A DNA stretch of 43,669 nt from an uncultured Alphaproteobacteria bacterium (lineage in GTDB: Bacteria; Pseudomonadota; Alphaproteobacteria; HIMB59). Shown one piece after another: positions 20,143 to 27,067 of this stretch. The first letter of the stretch is position 1; each line of letters starts with the position of its first letter. Under the pieces are notes generated by a model. It searched no databases, was not told the origin of the DNA, and saw only the letters and a list, made by a program, of their open reading frames with translations. Where the stretch lies: NCBI GenBank assembly GCA_902522585.1, contig CABYWI010000005.1, positions 1-43,669 of the forward strand. The letters run 5' to 3'. A program made the position numbers and the translations under genes.

Positions 20143-20530
20143 TTTTCTTTACGACTGAAAGTAAAGATTGTGGTATCTTAAGTGGTTTGCCTGATGAGTT
20201 AATATTGACCATGATCACTTTTGAATTAAAAATCAGCTCATTATTCCTAAAAATATTTTGTTCCAATTCAAAAGATGCCTTTTTAATATTTAAAAATTTG
20301 GTTTGAATATTTAAATCATCTTCTAATTTGGCTGATTGTATATAATTACAATTGATATTTTTAACTACAAAATGGCAATCATATTGTTCACTTAATGATT
20401 GCAGAGAAAAACCTATTTCATGTATCATATTTGTGCGAGCTCTTTCTATATATTTTAAATAATTTGCATAATAAACAACACCACCAGCATCAGTGTCTTC
20501 ATAATATACTTTTGATTTAAATACATACAT
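20135..20530 (-). CDS. YbgC-type acyl-CoA thioesterase (hot-dog fold)
   Basis: Small cytoplasmic thioesterase hydrolysing acyl-CoA, 131 residues. The N-terminal VYYEDTDAGGVVYYANYLKYIERAR is the 4-hydroxybenzoyl-CoA thioesterase/YbgC signature, with the catalytic Asp in EDTDAGG. The rest fits one hot-dog domain (NYIQSAKLEDDLNIQTKF). In many proteobacteria ybgC precedes tolQRAB-pal. Here no tol genes are present, and it runs straight into acetoacetyl-CoA synthetase with an 8-bp overlap, suggesting a role in CoA-ester metabolism. Its ATG overlaps the stop of a small upstream ORF as TAATG. Confidence 0.9.
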   Translation of the reverse strand: MYVFKSKVYYEDTDAGGVVYYANYLKYIERARTNMIHEIGFSLQSLSEQYDCHFVVKNINCNYIQSAKLEDDLNIQTKFLNIKKASFELEQNIFRNNELIFNSKVIMVNINSSGKPLKIPQSLLSVVKKND

Positions 20531-20610
20531 TAGGTAGCTAGGCCTAAATAAAGCAAATAACTTAATGATATTATTGCTATTCCAAAAATTAGATATCTAT
20601 ATTCACCCAT
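20530..20610 (-). CDS. Putative 26-residue single-span membrane protein
   Basis: A short ORF from ATG 20610, beginning MGEYRYLIFGIAI and ending LYLGLAT, whose TAA overlaps the ATG of the thioesterase gene (TAATG). The same one-base coupling is used at six other junctions in this window. It is almost entirely one hydrophobic helix. No SD is visible. The MGEY start followed by a single helix is vaguely like CcmD haem-export subunits, but no ccm genes are near, so no function is assigned. It could also be only a leader ORF for coupled translation. Confidence 0.4.
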   Translation of the reverse strand: MGEYRYLIFGIAIISLSYLLYLGLAT

Positions 20611-20669
20611 AATATAATTTTTATTATTTAATCTAAAATAAACATATACAAATAAATAAAGCTAGCTTC

Positions 20670-21065
20670 TTACTCTTGGTTGGGCCTTGTTGAAACGAAT
20701 AAAGAAAGTAAACTTAAAATAGGGAAAATTGCGATACCAACAATTGGGATATCAACGGAAATAAATTGATATTTAACATATAAGGTAGTTAAAAATATTA
20801 TAAAAAAACCAATACTAGAGCCCAAAAGTAACCTTTGAGCACCAGACCTTACAGAAACTCTTGATAAATATAATATAATACCAATAGTAAATATACCCGA
20901 GCCCATTATATATCTAAGTATAGTCGCAACTTCAAACGCTAGCTTATTTTCTTTTATCCCTGGGAACATTGCTATGTTTATTTGATTATTAAAATAAAAA
21001 AAGCAAAATCCAATTATCATCATAACAATACCATTAAGTGCCAATACAGTTCGAGATTTACCCAT
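20670..21065 (-). CDS. Unrecognised four-helix membrane protein
   Basis: 131 residues with four predicted transmembrane segments, at about 8-26, 45-64, 80-99 and 106-124. Between helices two and three is a basic loop, LSRVSVRSGAQRLL. The pattern of a 4-TM protein with ATILRYIMGSGIFTIGI in helix two is loosely like DUF4345-type proteins, but I cannot assign it firmly. It ends 59 bp before the small membrane ORF and thioesterase gene, and could be cotranscribed with them. About 40-65 bp upstream of its start is the perfect inverted repeat TCAAAATT-TAC-AATTTTGA (21101-21119), a possible operator. Confidence 0.7.
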   Translation of the reverse strand: MGKSRTVLALNGIVMMIIGFCFFYFNNQINIAMFPGIKENKLAFEVATILRYIMGSGIFTIGIILYLSRVSVRSGAQRLLLGSSIGFFIIFLTTLYVKYQFISVDIPIVGIAIFPILSLLSLFVSTRPNQE

Positions 21066-21100
21066 AAAAAATCATACCATTAAAATATATAGAAAGACCA

Positions 21101-21119
21101 TCAAAATTTACAATTTTGA
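21101..21119. promoter_or_regulatory. Perfect 8-bp palindrome between the 4-TM gene and tRNA-Arg
   Basis: TCAAAATT (21101-21108), a 3-nt gap TAC, then AATTTTGA (21112-21119). It lies 36-54 bp upstream of the minus-strand 4-TM gene and about 70 bp upstream of the plus-strand tRNA, overlapping a TTGACT (21116-21121) that could be a -35 element. It is AT-rich with no following T-run, so it is more like an operator than a terminator. Chance occurrence in this AT-rich DNA is possible. Confidence 0.3.
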
Positions 21120-21189
21120 CTTTAAAACAAAAGCTTTAACTAAATATATCCTCTATGAATTTTTATAAAGTTTAATAAAATCAAGATAA

Positions 21190-21264
21190 GGTTCCGTGGT
21201 GTAACGGATAGCACAAATGACTTCGGATCATTTAGTCAGGGTTCGAATCCTTGCGGGACCGCCA
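21190..21264 (+). tRNA. tRNA-Arg (anticodon UCG)
   Basis: A full cloverleaf of 75 nt with encoded CCA. The acceptor stem GGTTCCG (21190-21196) pairs with CGGGACC (one G-U), followed by discriminator G and CCA (21262-21264). The D arm contains GGTGTAACGGATAGCAC. The anticodon stem AATGA/TCATT holds the loop CTTCGGA with anticodon TCG. The T arm CAGGG-TTCGAAT-CCTTG is standard. The anticodon reads CGN arginine codons, chiefly CGA and CGG unless U34 is modified. A TAAAAT box at 21176-21181 would place transcription start near the 5' end. No clear terminator follows. Confidence 0.97.
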
Positions 21265-21338
21265 GAAATGTTTAAAGAAAACTCCCCAATCACTGAAGAT
21301 TATTTATTAAATATTTAATTGTTTGATAAATTTTTAAA

Positions 21339-22121
21339 TTACTTAAATAACTTATTTATTTCAAATTTTAATCTGTTAAGTGGTTGTTGGACGTAAGATC
21401 TGCCGCCTCTATCAAAAATTTTGATTTTATCAATTTGATTACTTGAATCAATGTCATTCAACATCACTCTCAATAATTCTTTATAATGCCATTTAACTTC
21501 TTCATATTCTTGAAATTTTTGATTATATATTTCAGAAATATTTAATGTTTCTATTTTTTCTAAGTCTAAATTTACTATGTGCCAATTTGTTGAATAAATG
21601 TCCTCTATGGAAGCAAATTTTTCATTATCATTTAAGAAATAAATACCATGATAGGGATCTATTACAGACCAATAATCATTGTATTTAAAGAAAGTTAATG
21701 AGTAAGAACTATCATTGTATCTCTCTCTTATAAAAAATGAGTCAATTTCCGAGTAAACTAAAAGCACAGAAAGTATGTCATTAAATTGACTGTGTACACC
21801 TAACCTTCTTTCAATTATTGTTAATGGATGATGATCAACAATTTCAACTCCCACGGGAATTTTTTGAATATTTTTATGAATCCATCTTGTTGTATTTATA
21901 ATTACATCTTCTTTGTTATTAGAATTATTAATAATTTTTTTGGCAAGATATTTGTAATTGTAATGTCTATTATAAAAATCGAAGATCTTTAAATAAATAG
22001 GTATTTCATATTCGAATAATTCATCGTTAATTCCTATTTTTCTTGTGGTTTCTTTATTTAAAAAAGCTAAAACTAAAATTATTAAGATGCTTGAAAATAA
22101 AATATATCTTATTTTTTTCAT
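21339..22121 (-). CDS. Membrane-anchored transglutaminase-fold-like protein lacking the catalytic Cys
   Basis: 260 residues of no certain family. An N-terminal hydrophobic segment (about 5-22, YILFSSILIILVLAFLN) acts as signal or anchor, so the rest is probably periplasmic. Residues about 70-185 resemble a transglutaminase-like core: TTRWIHKNIQ, then LGVHSQFNDILSVLLVYSEI, where the usual catalytic Cys position is occupied by Ser, then YWSVIDPYHG, similar to the His/Asp end of the fold. If the comparison is right, it is a non-catalytic relative. It is last in a three-gene envelope operon after a tandem PAP2 phosphatase. The fold assignment is my inference from motif shape. Confidence 0.55.
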   Translation of the reverse strand: MKKIRYILFSSILIILVLAFLNKETTRKIGINDELFEYEIPIYLKIFDFYNRHYNYKYLAKKIINNSNNKEDVIINTTRWIHKNIQKIPVGVEIVDHHPLTIIERRLGVHSQFNDILSVLLVYSEIDSFFIRERYNDSSYSLTFFKYNDYWSVIDPYHGIYFLNDNEKFASIEDIYSTNWHIVNLDLEKIETLNISEIYNQKFQEYEEVKWHYKELLRVMLNDIDSSNQIDKIKIFDRGGRSYVQQPLNRLKFEINKLFK

Positions 22122-22146
22122 TTATATAACTATATAAAAATAGAAT

Positions 22147-23559
22147 TTATTTAAAATTTTGATTCCTCTTCAAATTTAAATCTTCAGGAAAGAGTTTAAA
22201 TAAATCATAAAGAACTCTGATAATTATAAAAGTTATTATGAAACTCATAATAGTATCGCTCAAGAAATGATCACCTTCCATTATTCTTAATAGAGAAATT
22301 AAACCTATTAAAAAATAGGCATAAATTTTCCAAGATTGCTTATTAAAAATTAATAAAATTGCTAGGGATAATGTAAAAAAAGAAACATCTCCAGAGACAA
22401 AACTGCAATTTGTTTCACAATAATCAACATTTAGCCACGGGATGGTAAAAGGCTGCTCGCCACCAAAAGTTGTGGTATCATTTGGCCTTGCTCTTCCCCA
22501 AAAACTTTTAAAAATAGAGTTAACAATTAACCCCGTACCAATAATCAAACAAGAAAATAAATAAATCCAATCTCTAAGAGGTTTATTAAGAATTCTTTCT
22601 TGATAAAAGTATTGTTTAATTGTTGCTGCAATTGGAATAAAGAACACAAGCATTACTAAAAGAGGTAAGATCATTTTACGAATAAAATAAATAAACCAAT
22701 CTTGTTCACTAGCTAAGAAGTTTCCATCTTGGCCAAAAAACAACCCACTTACAGTTATATCTATATTAGGGAATAAGAAAAAAATAATTGAGAGAATCAA
22801 CATTATCGCCAAAATTTTTAAATAAAAATTAAAATCTAAATAAATAGAAAAAAGTGAAATTAATTTTTTTTTAACGTATTTGAAAATTACATTTACATTT
22901 TCATTGGATGATAAGATACCATCTTGACTTTGAAAAAGTTTTGATCTTTGAAAAAATTTATCTCTTAAGAAAATAGTAGTAATATAAGCGACTAAAGCTC
23001 CGGCAAATATATCGCTTACATAGTGCGCACCTACGATAACACGGGTAGATGCAACAATAATGGCTATAGAAATTAAAATATTTTTAATTTTTGGGAAAAG
23101 AAATATAAGGCAAAAAATACAAGCAAAAATTGTAGCGGTATGCCCTGAAGGAAAAGAATGCCAACTTGATTTAAAATTAAAAAAGTCTAGAGCAGATAGT
23201 TCATTTGAATGAAATAAAGAAGGTCTTGGACGGCCAATTAAATGTTTAAAAATTTGAACAATAATACCGCTAAATAAAATATTAAGAAAAATAAAAATTG
23301 AGATATCACTAATTGTAATAAGAATTTTGTTTTTATTTTGAATAATTTTTATAGTAACCCAAATTATAATTGTTGTAGTGAAAAAATATAATGAGTCTCC
23401 AAAATGGGTGAGTGTTTCAAATAATGATTTTGTTTGGGAATTTATATTATAAAAAATTTTTGATATCGAATAATCAAAGAATAGAAAGACTAAAACACCC
23501 AAGAAAAGATAAATACAAATCGCTATCTCATCTTTTTGAAATTTTTTAAGAAAATTCAT
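22147..23559 (-). CDS. Tandem PAP2-domain membrane phosphatase
   Basis: A 470-residue polytopic protein with two type 2 phosphatidic-acid-phosphatase domains in one chain. Domain one has all three canonical motifs: KHLIGRPRP (Lys105-Arg110), SFPSGHTAT (137-140) and STRVIVGAHYVSD (Arg173, His179, Asp183). Domain two begins near the LpxE-like FPNIDITVSGLFF and has KSFWGRARP (351-358) and RIMEGDHFLSD (Arg425, His431, Asp435). Its middle motif is SFVSGD (386-391) instead of PSGH. Such enzymes dephosphorylate lipid phosphates, including lipid A or undecaprenyl-PP. The ATG overlaps the upstream gene stop (ATGA). Two activities, or one active plus one modified domain, are both possible. Confidence 0.9.
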   Translation of the reverse strand: MNFLKKFQKDEIAICIYLFLGVLVFLFFDYSISKIFYNINSQTKSLFETLTHFGDSLYFFTTTIIIWVTIKIIQNKNKILITISDISIFIFLNILFSGIIVQIFKHLIGRPRPSLFHSNELSALDFFNFKSSWHSFPSGHTATIFACIFCLIFLFPKIKNILISIAIIVASTRVIVGAHYVSDIFAGALVAYITTIFLRDKFFQRSKLFQSQDGILSSNENVNVIFKYVKKKLISLFSIYLDFNFYLKILAIMLILSIIFFLFPNIDITVSGLFFGQDGNFLASEQDWFIYFIRKMILPLLVMLVFFIPIAATIKQYFYQERILNKPLRDWIYLFSCLIIGTGLIVNSIFKSFWGRARPNDTTTFGGEQPFTIPWLNVDYCETNCSFVSGDVSFFTLSLAILLIFNKQSWKIYAYFLIGLISLLRIMEGDHFLSDTIMSFIITFIIIRVLYDLFKLFPEDLNLKRNQNFK

Positions 23560-25034
23560 CGTTTCGTAAAGTTTACATTAATAAAGGATTTTTGATTTAA
23601 ATCTAATAGAGTTTTATTGATACTGGAAGGGTTATCGATTGGCGTTTCCTCTAGATTAGTAAATAAAAGCTGAATTTCACAATCAGGAAAATATGATGGA
23701 TTTAAAGTATTTGGAAAATATAAGTTTAAAGCTGGTATTTCTCTATTTGAAGTGATTTGAGTTTTGTATAATTCACATGATAAATCCTTAGAGATAGTTT
23801 CGGCTATACCTACATGTAAAAATTTATTTTGATAATTTAGATAAATAAAACTCAAAGATATTGAAGTTATTAATAAAAAAGAAAAAATAATTGATTTATA
23901 TGACTGAATGAATGAATGTTTATTTAGGTGAAATGCGGGGTTGATCAAACTGCCAAGCAAAATAAAGGCATAGAAAAAATAATTTATTTTGGGCAATGAT
24001 TCAATATTTGGGTAAAGAGATGTATCGAAGTATATAATAAAGGCTGGCAAAAAGAAGAAGCTTAAATAAAAGAATCTTAGCCATTTTATTTCGATAAATT
24101 CTAAAGTTCGGAATATATAAATCGTCAAAATTGGGAGTATAAAAATTAACGTTGAAAACCCTAAGTCATTTAAAAATATAAAAGATAAGAATGATACAAC
24201 TATTAATAATAAATAAAGAAATAAATCTTTATTCCAATTTATTTTTTTTAGAAAATTGAAGTAAAAAGAAATAATAAAAATACCAACTATCGGTAATAAT
24301 AATACTATTGTAAGATAAACTTTATTGAGCATTGTAGATAAATCAAAATCGATATTTAAAAATAATTTATCTCCATAGATCTGATCTAAAATAATAAAAA
24401 CAACTGATGATATATAAATAAAAGAAAGATTGCTCAAAATAGCTAATCTTTTATTTTTTTCTAATTTCCAATCAAATATTTTTAAAATTGATAGGGTTGT
24501 TACGATAATTAAAAAGAAATAACTGCCTATGCATAGAGCAACGATACAAGATAAACCTAAGATAAAACTGTTATAAATATTTTCATCCATGAAAAATTTA
24601 AGTTGAAAATAAAAAATTACTAAAGATAAAAAGCCTACAAATAAAACTCCATTTAAAGAAATAAAACTTAAAAAAATTATACCTGTACATGTTAAAGCAG
24701 TTATTGTCGGTATAATTTCTAAATCATAAAATTGTAATTTTATGATTTTATATAAAGTTAAGATCAATAAAGAAAAATAAACTAAATTAAGAAATCTAAA
24801 TGCATAAATAACGTTAATTTCAAATGACTCAAAAATTAAATAAAGAAAGTTGGAAAAAAGGAGATGAACATTTATTGCTTCTCTAAATTTCCAAGAACTT
24901 TCACTTAGGAGTAAACTGAAAATTTCCAAATCGCCCTCTGTACCAAATGGGATAAGAATGGAAGTGAAACACAGTAAAATGATGCCGCAAATCAAGAGGG
25001 CCAAATAGGGAATTGTTGCAAGGATTCGGAACAT
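23556..25034 (-). CDS. Polytopic membrane protein, possibly GT-C-like glycosyltransferase
   Basis: 492 residues and about a dozen hydrophobic segments, very rich in Phe, Ile, Leu and Asn. The first extracytoplasmic loop, IPFGTEGDLEIFSLLLSESSW, contains acidic residues where GT-C glycosyltransferases of the ArnT/PMT type carry a catalytic Asp. A small soluble C-terminal tail (about 400-492, with conserved-looking Cys) follows the last helix. I cannot assign the family with confidence. It is first gene of the operon with the tandem PAP2 phosphatase (ATGA overlap) and the transglutaminase-like protein, suggesting lipid or surface-glycan modification. Confidence 0.6.
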   Translation of the reverse strand: MFRILATIPYLALLICGIILLCFTSILIPFGTEGDLEIFSLLLSESSWKFREAINVHLLFSNFLYLIFESFEINVIYAFRFLNLVYFSLLILTLYKIIKLQFYDLEIIPTITALTCTGIIFLSFISLNGVLFVGFLSLVIFYFQLKFFMDENIYNSFILGLSCIVALCIGSYFFLIIVTTLSILKIFDWKLEKNKRLAILSNLSFIYISSVVFIILDQIYGDKLFLNIDFDLSTMLNKVYLTIVLLLPIVGIFIISFYFNFLKKINWNKDLFLYLLLIVVSFLSFIFLNDLGFSTLIFILPILTIYIFRTLEFIEIKWLRFFYLSFFFLPAFIIYFDTSLYPNIESLPKINYFFYAFILLGSLINPAFHLNKHSFIQSYKSIIFSFLLITSISLSFIYLNYQNKFLHVGIAETISKDLSCELYKTQITSNREIPALNLYFPNTLNPSYFPDCEIQLLFTNLEETPIDNPSSINKTLLDLNQKSFINVNFTKR

Positions 25035-25110
25035 TTAAATTAAATTAATTACTAGGTTTAGTAGCATATGAATTCATTTAGTTCTAGATATTGTAGATAT
25101 TTCAATTTTC

Positions 25111-25139
25111 TTGATGTTGTTTTCACGTCAAATTATAAT
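25111..25139 (+). promoter_or_regulatory. Strong sigma70-type promoter
   Basis: TTGATG (25111-25116), 17-bp spacer, TATAAT (25134-25139): five of six matches at -35 and a perfect -10 at ideal spacing, the best promoter seen in the window. Transcription would start near 25146. No recognised gene lies immediately downstream, only the hairpin segment, terminator and a small ORF. Confidence 0.7.
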
Positions 25140-25145
25140 GGGTTT

Positions 25146-25250
25146 AAGAGAGAAAATCTCTATTTTTACAGCCTTGTAGAAGCGGCTTTTTTCTTAGTGG
25201 GCCACTTCTTTCTTAAGAGGGTTAGGGCATTATTGTCCTAACCCTTTTTT
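25146..25250 (+). ncRNA. Candidate small RNA or attenuated leader, about 105 nt
   Basis: The start is inferred from the promoter and the end from the terminator. Stem-loops in order: AGAGA-GAAAA-TCTCT (25147-25161); AGCC-N10-GGCT followed by six T (25170-25192), itself like a weak terminator; AGTG-GGC-CACT (25196-25206); and the strong terminator stem (25218-25245). A 13-codon frame starting at 25138 overlaps the -10 box and is probably untranslated. Either a free-standing sRNA or a leader whose terminator gates the mini-ORF would fit. Confidence 0.5.
25218..25250 (+). terminator. Factor-independent terminator
   Basis: A perfect 9-bp stem, AGGGTTAGG/CCTAACCCT (25218-25226/25237-25245), extendable by one G-T pair, followed by a run of six T (25245-25250). 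The T-run is only on the plus strand, so it acts on a plus-strand transcript, although no recognised plus-strand gene lies upstream for several kilobases apart from the tRNA. Confidence 0.85.
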
Positions 25251-25263
25251 CATTTTTATAATA

Positions 25264-25401
25264 ATGTCTTCACAAATGCTAAAATTAATTTTTTTGATTA
25301 TATTCTTTTTTATCGGATATTTTTTAGCTGACACAAAGATTATTGAAATACCATTTAGAGAAATGCCTTACTTAGAAAATTTCTATAGATTTGTGGAGTA
25401 A
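25264..25401 (+). CDS. Putative 45-residue membrane protein
   Basis: A short ORF starting MSSQMLKLIFLIIFFFIGYF: one hydrophobic helix (about 5-22), then a charged tail (ADTKIIEIPFREMPYLENFY and five more residues). A clear helix-plus-tail layout and a mixed, non-repetitive tail make it look like a real protein rather than a random AT-rich frame. It lies 13 nt after a strong terminator with no SD, so it would need read-through from the promoter at 25111 or its own unseen promoter. Unknown family. Confidence 0.45.
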   Translation: MSSQMLKLIFLIIFFFIGYFLADTKIIEIPFREMPYLENFYRFVE

Positions 25402-25412
25402 AAAAACTTTAA

Positions 25413-25772
25413 TTAATCAAAAATTATACAGTAATACTTTTTTATCTTCTTTTTAATTGAACAAGTGCCTTTCCAATCTTTTGGAAAAATTGCAACTGTG
25501 CCTGGAATTACTTCAATTACTTGACCTTTATCTGATATATAAGTGCATTCTCCTTCTAAAAAATGACAAAATTCAGTATTTGTAACATGGCAGTTCCATG
25601 ATCCTTCAGTACATTGCCAATAACCTGACTCTTGAGTTTTATTTTTTGAAATTAAAAAACCAGAAGTTTGAGATATTTTTTCTCCAATTGGTCTTTCAAC
25701 CGCTCCCCAATCAACAAACGAGTTTTCATCTTTAAGTTTAATTGGGAGAGAATAATCTACATTACTTTCCAT
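25413..25772 (-). CDS. Cupin-domain protein (Cupin_3/DUF861 type)
   Basis: 119 residues forming a single small beta-barrel. Motifs include WQCTEGSWNCHVTNTEFCHFLEGE and VIPGTVAIFPKDWKGTCSI followed by KKYYCIIF, the pattern of the Cupin_3 family that includes ureidoglycine aminohydrolase-like proteins. Likely metal ligands are the His and Glu in EFCHFLEGE. The reaction is unknown. It is the last gene of the operon that starts with potD, 3 bp after the glycosyltransferase gene, so a function tied to the imported compound is plausible. Confidence 0.85.
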   Translation of the reverse strand: MESNVDYSLPIKLKDENSFVDWGAVERPIGEKISQTSGFLISKNKTQESGYWQCTEGSWNCHVTNTEFCHFLEGECTYISDKGQVIEVIPGTVAIFPKDWKGTCSIKKKIKKYYCIIFD

Positions 25773-25775
25773 AAA

Positions 25776-27044
25776 TTAAGCTAAATCTAAAATTAGTTTA
25801 GCTGCCTTACTAGAACCGTTATCAGACTGCATGAATTTAGAAGTGCTTAATAAGTTTTGTTGAATTTGCTCATCATTTAGTAAAAAATTTATATTATTAA
25901 TTAATAGATCGTCATCCCAATCACTACGATGCATTTTCAAACCATGTTTTGTCTCATGAACACGAGTTGCATTATCATGGCCGTCCCAAACATAAGGCAT
26001 AATAATAGCTGGTACTCCGAAATAAAGACATTCGGTAAAACTATTATTTCCTCCATGATGAATAACCAAATCACATTGAGGGATGACTGATGGTTGAGGA
26101 TACCAAGAGTCAATATGAATATTATCAGGAATATTTGTATATTCCTCTTTATAGTCACCTACATTTAATAAAATTCTATGATCTGTTTTTGCTAAAACAC
26201 TAATAAGTCTTTTGAATAAATCAGTATCACCCGCTCCAAGCGAACCAAAGCTTAAGTAAATAAGTTTTCCGTCATTATTTTTTTTAAAAGTAGGAACTAT
26301 ATATTTTTTTTCATTTCTCACGCATCCATGCAAATATTGAAACTTATTTGGATCTAAAGCATTTTGTCTTTTAAATTTAACTGGTTCTGGGTATAGCAAT
26401 AGATTTAAATGAGGAGAAGCTTCAAAAAATTCGCCCAAAGGGTATGGTTGCTCACCACATTCAGAGATAAACTTGTTAAATTTTTCATGAATAGGTTTCA
26501 CTGTCTCTAAAAATTTATCATTAAATTTTTTAAAACCTTCTAAATCACTCTCACCACATCCTGATAAATGAGGAGGGATTTTGGGATCAGGAATTTCATT
26601 TTCACTACAAGAAATGATTCGAACCCATGGTTTTCCATATTGTTTTGTTGCTGGAAATAAGATGACGTTATCTATGCAAATAACATCAGGTTTAATTTTA
26701 TTAAGTACATTAGGGAGATCTTTTTCTGCCCATACAGATGTTTCAACAATTGCATCCCAACAATCTTTTACATAATTTTCAATTTGATCAATCGGTTGTT
26801 TATTAAAATTTGGAATGTGACCATTAATAAAATCAACCCAATATTTAGCCATCTCTTCTGCAGACATAGGCTCAGACATATTCACATGATGTTCTTCAAA
26901 ACCATATTGTGAAAAAACTCCCTCAAAACCTTTATCACAAATAAATACAGGATTGTGTCCTAATTTTTTTACCTCCTGGGCAATACCTACTGAATTTAGA
27001 GCTGGACCAAAAGCGGCCTCTGGGAAAAAAGCAATAGTTTTCAA
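25776..27044 (-). CDS. GT1-family (UGT/MGT-like) glycosyltransferase
   Basis: 422-residue GT-B-fold enzyme of the UDP-glycosyltransferase/macrolide-glycosyltransferase type. The N-terminal half starts KTIAFFPEAAFGPALNSVGIAQEVKKLGH. The C-terminal half has LIYLSFGSLGAGD, NIHIDSWYPQPSVIPQCDLVIHHGGNNSFTECL and GVPAIIMPYVWDGHDNATRV, the nucleotide-sugar-binding signature (HHGG, D-N). Such enzymes glycosylate small molecules or lipids. The start is a TTG at 27044 with a perfect SD (AGGAGG, 8-nt spacing), which fixes it. Encoded 23 bp after potA in a polyamine-type uptake operon, an unusual place for a UGT. Confidence 0.88.
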   Translation of the reverse strand: MKTIAFFPEAAFGPALNSVGIAQEVKKLGHNPVFICDKGFEGVFSQYGFEEHHVNMSEPMSAEEMAKYWVDFINGHIPNFNKQPIDQIENYVKDCWDAIVETSVWAEKDLPNVLNKIKPDVICIDNVILFPATKQYGKPWVRIISCSENEIPDPKIPPHLSGCGESDLEGFKKFNDKFLETVKPIHEKFNKFISECGEQPYPLGEFFEASPHLNLLLYPEPVKFKRQNALDPNKFQYLHGCVRNEKKYIVPTFKKNNDGKLIYLSFGSLGAGDTDLFKRLISVLAKTDHRILLNVGDYKEEYTNIPDNIHIDSWYPQPSVIPQCDLVIHHGGNNSFTECLYFGVPAIIMPYVWDGHDNATRVHETKHGLKMHRSDWDDDLLINNINFLLNDEQIQQNLLSTSKFMQSDNGSSKAAKLILDLA

Positions 27045-27067
27045 ATCAATTTCCTCCTAATCTTAAA

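Larger units (their letters stand above)
25035..25412. other. 378-bp gap with orphan plus-strand transcription unit
   Basis: This gap between the envelope operon and the cupin gene (both minus strand) is not empty. On the plus strand it carries a good sigma70 promoter (25111-25139), a hairpin-rich segment (25146-25217), a strong factor-independent terminator (25218-25250) and a 45-codon ORF (25264-25401). The first ~75 bp (25035-25110), next to the envelope operon start, are AT-rich and presumably hold that operon's promoter. Only 11 bp separate the mini-ORF stop from the cupin stop. Confidence 0.7.

Noticed and set aside
25138-25179. 13-codon leader peptide in the orphan unit
   Set aside because: Its ATG overlaps the -10 box, so it would not be in a transcript from that promoter.
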